A DNA stretch of 28,847 nucleotides from Pseudomonadota bacterium (GTDB lineage: Bacteria; Pseudomonadota; Alphaproteobacteria; Sphingomonadales; Sphingomonadaceae), in the NCBI GenBank assembly GCA_023387085.1, contig JAEWIL010000202.1, positions 1 to 28,847 of the forward strand. Reading direction: 5' to 3'. The notes under the pieces are model-generated. The model did no database searches. It was not told the DNA's origin and saw only the letters and a program-made list of their open reading frames with translations. Every line of letters begins with the position of its first letter. The stretch's first letter is position 1. Of this stretch, positions 1 through 7,038 are shown piece after piece. The position numbers and the translations under genes were made by a program.

Positions 1-1676
<1,676 letters not shown>

Positions 1677-1726
1677 AAGTGATTGTCTCGCCTTGTGAAA
1701 ATAGCTCGCGAGCGCGGGAGAGACGC

Positions 1727-1764
1727 AAAAAGGCCGCAAGCAACCGTTGCCGGTTTACCGCAGC
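1727..1764 (-). terminator. Terminator-like hairpin in the rpoB leader (possible attenuator)
   Basis: On the minus strand a 14-base arm (1764-1751) pairs with 1746-1733 around a GCAA tetraloop. Two positions are mismatched and three are G-T pairs. The stem is followed by one C and a run of five T (1731-1727). It lies between the predicted start of transcription and the rpoB start codon, about 50 bases before the ATG. No minus-strand gene lies upstream for it to terminate, so a leader attenuator is the natural reading. E. coli also has an attenuator before rpoB, though in the rplL-rpoB gap. Confidence 0.5.
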
Positions 1765-1853
1765 TTTCCAACGCATCTCGAAATCCGAACGCCCTATCCG
1801 TACAGCCCGCTGCGCAAAGTCAGGCTCTATCTCGGACGATCAGGTGTGACCAC

Positions 1854-1882
1854 GATATAGGATTTGGGGTGTCCGGTGTCAA
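1854..1882 (-). promoter_or_regulatory. Sigma-70-type promoter for rpoB
   Basis: On the minus strand a perfect -35 box TTGACA (1882-1877) is followed after exactly 17 bases by TATATC (1859-1854), a good -10 box. Transcription would begin near 1847, giving a leader of about 170 bases before the rpoB ATG at 1676. This is the best promoter match noticed in the window. It makes rpoB the first gene of its own transcription unit here. Confidence 0.75.
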
Positions 1883-2022
1883 CGCAGTCATCGAGCTCTT
1901 GCCCGCGGAATTTCGACTCATCGCGCGCCGGCCACGGCTCGGCCATCTGGGATGATCTCAACCGGTTTCCTCGCGTTAGAGGGGCCATGACCACTTCAAC
2001 TATCTCAGGAGTAAATGGGAAA

Positions 2023-2640
2023 ATGCGGAAATACGTAGGCCTTTTCACGTCGCTTACCCTTGCCATGGCTGCGGCTGCACCCGCGCTGGCCCAACAGGCG
2101 CCGGTCCCCGCCGCTGCGAGCGTGAACCTTGCCCCCGGCACGATCGTCTATGACAGCGAAGGCAAGGAAATCGGTCCGATCGCGAGCGCCGAAGGCGGCA
2201 CGGTCGTTGTTACCGTCGGCGACCATCCTGCCTCCCTTCCCGCAAATGCTTTCATGCAGACCGACAAGGGCACGGCAATCACGCTCACCCTGGCGCAGCT
2301 CACGGCCGCGCTCGAACAGCAGAACGCGGCGCTCGATGCGCAGCTCACCGCCGCACTCCAGCCCGGCGCAGATATCAAGGGCGTCAACGGCAATTCGGTC
2401 GTCGGCAAGGTCAAGTCGGCCGACGCCGAAGGCGTCGTGGTGACGACCCCCCAAGGCGATGTTCGCCTGCCGCGCAAAGCTTTGTTCGTCGGCGCACAGG
2501 GTCTCGCAACCAGCTTCACCGCTGAGCAATTTGCCGCTGCTGTGGCCGAAGCCGGCGCGAGCCCGAGCGCCCCGTCCGACGCGGTGGCCGACGCCGATGC
2601 GGCCGCCGATGCCGAAACGACGGCGAAGCCCGCCGATTGA
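2023..2640 (+). CDS. Exported protein with two similar PRC-barrel-like halves, function unknown
   Basis: The 205-residue product starts at the ATG at 2023, 11 bases after an AGGAG ribosome binding site (2007-2011). It opens with a clear signal peptide (MRKYVGLFTSLTLAMAAAAP, then ALAQQ, cleavage after ALA), so the mature protein should be periplasmic or outer-membrane associated. After a Pro/Ala linker come two similar modules of about 60 residues. Each runs G-x-x-(V/I)-x-(D/G)-x-x-G-x-x-(I/V)-G, a VVVT strand, a LP motif, and a hydrophobic T-x-x-Q-x-x-A-A helix. The pattern resembles PRC-barrel proteins, which is inference. The C-terminus is an Ala/Asp-rich low-complexity tail. It is divergent from rpoB and closed by a strong terminator. 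I do not recognise a named gene. Confidence 0.85.
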   Translation: MRKYVGLFTSLTLAMAAAAPALAQQAPVPAAASVNLAPGTIVYDSEGKEIGPIASAEGGTVVVTVGDHPASLPANAFMQTDKGTAITLTLAQLTAALEQQNAALDAQLTAALQPGADIKGVNGNSVVGKVKSADAEGVVVTTPQGDVRLPRKALFVGAQGLATSFTAEQFAAAVAEAGASPSAPSDAVADADAAADAETTAKPAD

Positions 2641-2665
2641 TCCCCAAAGGATCGAGAGTATCAAG

Positions 2666-2696
2666 GGCGCGGGAGCATTGCTCTCGCGCCTTTTTT
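2666..2696 (+). terminator. Rho-independent terminator of the exported PRC-like gene
   Basis: A 10-base stem (2666-2675 with 2681-2690, one G-T pair) closes a CATTG loop and is followed directly by six T (2691-2696). It begins 26 bases after the stop codon of the gene ending at 2640. Confidence 0.9.
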
Positions 2697-2772
2697 CCTT
2701 CCGCCCTCGAAACAGATCGGCTTGAAGTCTGCTGCAGATTTTTCCGCCGACTTTCGCCACTCGCGCAACGAC

Positions 2773-2804
2773 AAAAGGCGCCGCGTTGCCGCGGCGCCCT
2801 TTTT
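2773..2804. terminator. Bidirectional terminator between the PRC-like gene and rpsU
   Basis: A perfect 9-base stem (2777-2785 with 2790-2798) closes the loop TTGC. On the plus side it is followed by CTTTTT (2799-2804). On the minus side it is followed by TTTT (2776-2773). It lies about 40 bases beyond the rpsU stop codon, so it should terminate rpsU and also act as a second stop for transcription coming from the left. Confidence 0.88.
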
Positions 2805-2835
2805 CTCGAATCAGGATCCCGAACGGGAGACGGTC

Positions 2836-3042
2836 TTACTTGATCCCGTCACGCTCCATCCGCTTGCGCTCCATCTTGCGGGCACGGCGGACAGCGGCGG
2901 CGCGTTCGCGCGCGCGCTTTTCGCTGGGCTTCTCGTAGTGACGGCGCAGCTTCATTTCGCGATACACGCCCTCACGCTGCAGCTTCTTCTTGAGCGCGCG
3001 AAGGGCCTGGTCGACATTATTGTCGCGAACGATGATCTGCAT
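2836..3042 (-). CDS. rpsU: Small ribosomal subunit protein bS21
   Basis: This 68-residue basic protein starts at the ATG at 3042, with a CAGGAG ribosome binding site at 3060-3055. It begins MQIIVRDNNVDQALRALKKK and continues with the Arg/Lys-rich bS21 pattern (REMKLRRHYEKPSEKR). The C-terminal stretch of alternating Arg, Ala and Lys is typical of the alphaproteobacterial form, which is a little shorter than the 71 residues of E. coli. bS21 binds the 30S platform near the 3' end of 16S rRNA and helps base-pairing with mRNA leaders. It is monocistronic here: a terminator follows at 2773-2804 and the upstream gene is divergent. A longer in-frame start exists (84 residues), but the family N-terminus and the binding site fix the ATG at 3042. 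Confidence 0.97.
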   Translation of the reverse strand: MQIIVRDNNVDQALRALKKKLQREGVYREMKLRRHYEKPSEKRARERAAAVRRARKMERKRMERDGIK

Positions 3043-3125
3043 ACGCCGTGTCGTCTCCTGTTCGTCCAAACGATTGGGCCACCGGGACACTCCGGTTTGC
3101 CGTAAACCGCCGATATTCGGGCAAT

Positions 3126-3151
3126 AAAAAGAGCGCCGCGATCACGCGACG
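3126..3151 (-). terminator. Terminator-like hairpin in the rpsU leader
   Basis: On the minus strand a 7-base stem (3151-3145 with 3140-3134, one G-T pair) with loop TGAT is followed by CTC-like bases and TTTTT (3130-3126). It sits about 85 bases before the rpsU ATG. No minus-strand gene lies upstream to be terminated, so it is either part of the rpsU leader (regulatory) or chance. The stem is short, so confidence is modest. Confidence 0.35.
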
Positions 3152-3301
3152 TTCCGATACAGCGCCAACTAGAGAGATTCGCGCCGAAAAGCAAGCCCCC
3201 GCGCGGCGAAGCGCACGGGTCGCGCTATCGAACCGCCCCGCCGGCTCGCGGGATTGTGCCCGCCCCGTCGCTTGTGGCATAGGTAGCAGGACGAAACTAA
3301 C

Positions 3302-4084
3302 ATGACAAAGGGACAGGCCATGGCGACCCAGCTCAAGCGCAACAGCAAATATAGCGAAGCCGAATGGACGGCGCGGCAGGAGCTTGCCGCCTGCTACCGG
3401 ATCTTCGCGATGATGGGATGGGACGAAATGATCTTCAACCACATCACGGTGAAGGTGCCCGACGAGGAAGGCAGCTACCTCATCAATCCCTATGGCATGC
3501 ATTTCAGCGAAGTCACCGCGTCGAGCCTGATCAAAATCGACATCGACGGCAACAAGGTCGACGAGGACAATCCCTGGCACGTCAACAAGGCGGGTTTCGT
3601 CCAGCACAGCCTGTTCCACCGCGTCCTGCCCGACGCGCATGCGATCATCCACACCCACACCACCGCGACGACCGCGGTCTGCGCGCTCGAAGGCGGGCTG
3701 CAGCCGGTCAATTTCTACGCCTGCAACTTCGCCGGCCAGCTGGCCTATCATGATTTCGAGGGCGTGACGGTGCGCGAGGAAGAAGGCGAGCGCCTCGTCC
3801 AGAACCTCGGCGACAAGCGCATCCTGATGCTCAGGAACCACGGCCCCGTCGTGATGGGCAAGACGCTGACCGAAGCCTTCATCAAATATTGGGCGCTCCA
3901 GCGCGCCTGCGAAATCCAGCTTGCGACGATGAGCATGGGCAAGCCGATCACCGTCCCCGACGAGGTGATCGCGGTCCACCAGCGCGACCTCTACATGGCC
4001 GCCATCCCCGGCCAGGCGGGCAAGCCCGAATTCGACGCGATGGTCCGCAAGGTCGACAAGATCGACACAAGCTGGCGTGACTAA
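3302..4084 (+). CDS. Class II aldolase/adducin family protein
   Basis: The 260-residue cytoplasmic protein has the class II aldolase fold signature (fuculose-phosphate aldolase, ribulose-phosphate 4-epimerase, adducin head). The zinc ligands expected in the family are visible as HTH (His117, His119) and NHG (His180). The conserved acid in GMHFSEVT is Glu70. These enzymes cleave or epimerise sugar phosphates through a zinc-stabilised enediolate, but many paralogues of this adducin-like subgroup have no known substrate and the substrate cannot be named here. The ATG at 3302 has AGGA ten bases upstream. An alternative ATG at 3320 follows AAGGGA by six bases, so the true start could be six codons later. 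The next gene begins 27 bases on, so the two are probably cotranscribed. Confidence 0.92.
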   Translation: MTKGQAMATQLKRNSKYSEAEWTARQELAACYRIFAMMGWDEMIFNHITVKVPDEEGSYLINPYGMHFSEVTASSLIKIDIDGNKVDEDNPWHVNKAGFVQHSLFHRVLPDAHAIIHTHTTATTAVCALEGGLQPVNFYACNFAGQLAYHDFEGVTVREEEGERLVQNLGDKRILMLRNHGPVVMGKTLTEAFIKYWALQRACEIQLATMSMGKPITVPDEVIAVHQRDLYMAAIPGQAGKPEFDAMVRKVDKIDTSWRD

Positions 4085-4111
4085 TCCACCCGTTCGGCTA
4101 AGACCGGCGAC

Positions 4112-4657
4112 ATGACGAAATTCTCGGTCAACGATCGCCCGGTCGAATATCGCATGGACCCCGAAACGCCCCTGCTCTGGGCGCTCCGCGATGCGTCGAA
4201 CCTGACCGGCACCAAATATGGCTGCGGCACCGGCGAATGCGGCGCCTGCACCGTCGATATCGACGGCGAGGCGATTCGCAGCTGCATCGTCACTATCGCC
4301 GAATGCGAGGGCCGCTTCGTCACCACGATCGAGGGGCTGACCCGTGATCGCAGCCATCCGGTGCAGCAAGCCTGGGTCGCCGATCAAGTTCCGCAATGCG
4401 GCTTCTGCCAGTCGGGCATGATCATGGCCGCCGCCGCGCTGCTCCGGAAGAACAGCAATCCCAGCGACGCAGAGATCGACGCGGCGATAACGAACATGTG
4501 CCGCTGCGGCACCTATCCGCGCATCCGCGGCGCGATCCGCCGCGCGGGACGTGTGCTGCGCGGCGAAGAACGCATCGCCGCCGCGCCGCCGCCGGGCATC
4601 CGTCCGGTCGATGCCGCCCGCGCGGTTCCTGCACTCAAGCCGCCACCGGAGCGATAG
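4112..4657 (+). CDS. [2Fe-2S] small subunit of a xanthine-oxidase-type molybdenum hydroxylase
   Basis: The 181-residue protein has both iron-sulfur domains of the family. Cys38, Cys43, Cys46 and Cys58 (CGTGECGAC) bind the plant-ferredoxin-type cluster. Cys96, Cys99, Cys130 and Cys132 (CGFCQSGM, then CRCGTYPRIR) bind the second, helical-domain cluster. All eight ligands are present. The form resembles the alpha subunit of isoquinoline 1-oxidoreductase and aldehyde dehydrogenases, where it passes electrons between the molybdopterin large subunit and an acceptor. The C-terminal 30 residues are a Pro/Ala/Arg-rich tail beyond the domain. No large molybdopterin subunit lies on either side, so its partner must be elsewhere. 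It has no clear ribosome binding site and is probably translated from the aldolase transcript. Confidence 0.93.
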   Translation: MTKFSVNDRPVEYRMDPETPLLWALRDASNLTGTKYGCGTGECGACTVDIDGEAIRSCIVTIAECEGRFVTTIEGLTRDRSHPVQQAWVADQVPQCGFCQSGMIMAAAALLRKNSNPSDAEIDAAITNMCRCGTYPRIRGAIRRAGRVLRGEERIAAAPPPGIRPVDAARAVPALKPPPER

Positions 4658-4659
4658 CC

Positions 4660-4675
4660 GTTCATCTAGCTGAAC
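4660..4675. promoter_or_regulatory. Palindrome GTTCA-N6-TGAAC, candidate operator
   Basis: A perfect interrupted palindrome, GTTCA TCTAGC TGAAC, begins three bases after the stop of the iron-sulfur gene and lies about 104 bases before the RcnB-like start. Its size and symmetry fit a dimeric regulator site for the downstream gene. No T-run follows, so it is not an obvious terminator. The regulator is unknown. Confidence 0.35.
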
Positions 4676-4778
4676 CGCAGGCAACGATCGGGTCAGCGAC
4701 GATGCATCTTGCCTCCGGTAACTTTCGATTCATCTTCCCGATCGGCTGGGTGCCGGGTGGGACATGGAGTGTACCGAG

Positions 4779-5639
4779 ATGAAGAAGATGTTCGGAGGGT
4801 TATTGGTCGCAGCGACGATTCTTACCCCGATCGCCCCCGCCGCCGCGCAGGCGAATGGCGAGCGCGTGCAGATCGCCCAGCGCGAGCGTGGTGATCGCGG
4901 CGACCGTGGACCGCGCGGTCCCGAGGCGCGACGTGGCGGCGACTGGAATGGCGGCCAGCGCGTCGAGCGCCAGCGTCCGCAGCCGCAACCCCAGACGCAA
5001 CGGGTGCAGCAACCACAGCCGCAGGCACCGCGCGGCGATCGGGGCGGCTGGAATCGCCAGCGCGGCGATGGCCAGCGCCAGTGGCAGGGTCAGCGCGGCA
5101 ACGATCAACGCCAGGTTCAACAGCGTCAGATCGAACAACGCCAGGCCCAGCAGCGCCAGTGGCAGCGGAACAACGACCAGCGTCAGCGCGGCGGCACCTA
5201 CGATCGCAACCGTGACGGCCGCACCGACCGCCAGTGGGATCGCAACCGCGATGGCCGGGTAGACCGCCAGTGGGACCGGAACCGCAACGGCCAGGTCGAC
5301 CGGCGCTATCGCGACAATCGCGGCAACAACAACTGGAATCGCCAATGGCGCGCCGACCGTCGCTACGACTGGCGCAGCTACCGCGATCGCAATCGCAGCC
5401 ATTACCGGATGCCGCGCTATTACAATCCGTATCGCGGGCGCAGCTATACGCGGTTCAGCATCGGATTCGGCCTGAGTTCGCTGTTCTACAGCCAGCGCTA
5501 CTGGATCAATGACCCTTGGTACTATCGCCTGCCGCCGGCCTACGGCGACTATCGCTGGATCCGCTATTATGACGATGCCCTGCTCGTCGATATCTACAGC
5601 GGCCGTGTGGTCGACGTGATCTACGACTTCTTCTGGTAA
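4779..5639 (+). CDS. RcnB-like exported Arg/Gln-rich protein with calcium-loop-like repeats
   Basis: The 286-residue product starts at the ATG at 4779, nine bases after GGAG (4766-4769); a Met five codons earlier lacks such a site. A signal peptide (MKKMFGGLLVAATILTPIAP, then AAAQA) directs it to the periplasm. The first third of the mature chain is low-complexity Arg/Gln/Pro sequence with many Q-R-Q units. Residues 142-177 are three 12-residue repeats of the form D-R-N-R-D-G-x-x-D-R-Q-W. The C-terminal 60 residues (YRWIRYYDDALLVDI, SGRVVDVIYDFFW) match the RcnB family domain. RcnB in E. coli is a periplasmic protein affecting nickel/cobalt homeostasis. The sphingomonad relatives are poorly characterised and a metal role here is inference. 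A terminator follows. Confidence 0.85.
   Translation: MKKMFGGLLVAATILTPIAPAAAQANGERVQIAQRERGDRGDRGPRGPEARRGGDWNGGQRVERQRPQPQPQTQRVQQPQPQAPRGDRGGWNRQRGDGQRQWQGQRGNDQRQVQQRQIEQRQAQQRQWQRNNDQRQRGGTYDRNRDGRTDRQWDRNRDGRVDRQWDRNRNGQVDRRYRDNRGNNNWNRQWRADRRYDWRSYRDRNRSHYRMPRYYNPYRGRSYTRFSIGFGLSSLFYSQRYWINDPWYYRLPPAYGDYRWIRYYDDALLVDIYSGRVVDVIYDFFW
5202..5309 (+). repeat. Three tandem 36-base repeats inside the RcnB-like gene
   Basis: Units at 5202-5237, 5238-5273 and 5274-5309 encode DRNRDGRTDRQW, DRNRDGRVDRQW and DRNRNGQVDRRY. The bases differ mainly at third codon positions, so the protein repeat looks conserved by selection after duplication. The acidic spacing D-x-N-x-D-G-x-x-D equals that of calcium loops of the thrombospondin type 3 or EF-hand class. 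Confidence 0.85.
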
Positions 5640-5667
5640 TATCCTTTCGGTTGTCAGAAGAGAAACT

Positions 5668-5698
5668 GAGGGAGCCGGCATATCGGCTCCCTCTTTTT
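5668..5698 (+). terminator. Rho-independent terminator of the RcnB-like gene
   Basis: A perfect 10-base stem (5668-5677 with 5684-5693) closes the loop GCATAT and is followed by TTTTT (5694-5698). It begins 28 bases after the stop codon. Confidence 0.92.
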
Positions 5699-5757
5699 AT
5701 GCGCTTGCCCTCCCCCGCCATGCCCGTCACGATGCAGATCCGGTCAGGGGAGAGATC

Positions 5758-7029
5758 ATGCGCAAAGTCGGACTTGTCGCTGCGGCGACCCTCGCGCTGC
5801 TGGGCAGCAGCGCTTTCACCAAAACCACCGTCATCTATGCCGGGCGCGTGATCGCCGACCCCGGCAAGCCGGCGCTCGGTCCCTCGACCGTCGTGGTCAC
5901 GGACGACCGTATCGTGTCGATCGACGCCGGCCGCGCGCCGGCACCCGACGGAGCCGACATCGTCGATCTGGGCGACCGGACGCTTCTTCCCGGACTTATC
6001 GACCTCCACGTCCATCTGACGGGCGACCCCGGCGGCGACTATCGCAGCGAGGCGGTCGATCCCGACGAATGGGGCGTCGTCGTCGGTGCGAAGAACGCGC
6101 GCGTCACGTTGCGCGCGGGCTTTACGACCGTGCGTGAGGCCGGATCGGCGCAATATACCGCTTTCTCGCTGCGCCGCGGAACCGCCGAGGGTTATATCGA
6201 GGGCCCCCGCATCATCGCCGCGGGGCCGCCGTTGTCGATCATTGGCGGCCATGGCGACACCACCGGTTTTCGTGAGGATATTCACGCGGTGCTCGATCAG
6301 GGTTACACTTGCACCGGCGCGGTCGAATGTGCCGAAAAGGTTCGCAAGGCGTCGCGCGCGGGCGCCGACGTCATCAAGATTACCGCGACGGGCGGCGTGC
6401 TGTCGCAGCAGGGGCGCGGGCTGGAGGGCCATTTCTCCTCCGCCGAGCTTCAAAGCATCGCCGACACCGCACATTCACTCGGGCTCAAGGTGATGGCGCA
6501 CGCGCATGGCGCGCGGGGGATCGAGTCGGCAGCCGCCGCGGGAATCGACAGCATCGAGCATGGCACTTTCGCCGACGACGCGGCGTTGAAGGTGATGAAG
6601 GCGAAGGGCACCTATATCGTTCCGACGCTGATGGCGTTCGAGGGTGTGCGCGAGCGGCTGGGCAAGGGCATCTATACCCCGACCGTCGAGGAAAAGGTTC
6701 GCATGACGCTGGGCCGCGTCGGACAGGCGGTGGGCCGCGCAAAGGCGTTGGGTGTTCCCGTCGCCTTCGGCACCGATGCCGGTGTCTTCGAGCATGGCCG
6801 CAACGCCGGCGAGTTCGCCTTGCTCGTCAAAGCCGGGCTGACCCCGCGCGAGGCACTGGCGAGCGCAACGACGGTTGCGGCGCGCGTCCTGTCGATGGAG
6901 GATGAGATCGGCCGCATCGCCCCCGGCCTGTCGGCCGACATGATCGCGGTCGAGGGCGATCCCCTGAACGATGTGACGACGCTGGAAACGGTCGGCTGGG
7001 TTATGGTTCGCGGGAAGGTTGCGGACTGA
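5758..7029 (+). CDS. Exported metal-dependent amidohydrolase (prolidase-like carboxypeptidase type)
   Basis: The 423-residue protein starts at the ATG at 5758 after GGGGAGAG. A short signal peptide (MRKVGLVAAATLALLGSSAF) precedes an amidohydrolase-superfamily TIM barrel. The metal site can be read directly: His84 and His86 (DLHVHL), Lys207 as the likely carboxylated bridging lysine (DVIKITATGG), His248/His250 (AHAHG), His268 (EHGT) and Asp340 (GTDAG). The arrangement is that of the two-zinc Xaa-Pro dipeptidase-like group, which includes the Caulobacter Cc2672/Cc3125 carboxypeptidases that remove C-terminal basic residues. Export suggests peptide or amide scavenging in the periplasm. The exact substrate is inference. 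It ends nine bases from the convergent GGDEF-EAL gene with no terminator between. Confidence 0.92.
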   Translation: MRKVGLVAAATLALLGSSAFTKTTVIYAGRVIADPGKPALGPSTVVVTDDRIVSIDAGRAPAPDGADIVDLGDRTLLPGLIDLHVHLTGDPGGDYRSEAVDPDEWGVVVGAKNARVTLRAGFTTVREAGSAQYTAFSLRRGTAEGYIEGPRIIAAGPPLSIIGGHGDTTGFREDIHAVLDQGYTCTGAVECAEKVRKASRAGADVIKITATGGVLSQQGRGLEGHFSSAELQSIADTAHSLGLKVMAHAHGARGIESAAAAGIDSIEHGTFADDAALKVMKAKGTYIVPTLMAFEGVRERLGKGIYTPTVEEKVRMTLGRVGQAVGRAKALGVPVAFGTDAGVFEHGRNAGEFALLVKAGLTPREALASATTVAARVLSMEDEIGRIAPGLSADMIAVEGDPLNDVTTLETVGWVMVRGKVAD

Positions 7030-7038
7030 TCGCGAGTG

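Noticed and set aside
4800..5681. Minus-strand open frame of 293 codons rich in Val, Ala and Ile, opposite the RcnB-like gene
   Set aside because: The composition is the mirror of the Arg/Gln/Asp-rich real protein; the real frame has a signal peptide, ribosome binding site, terminator and an RcnB domain.
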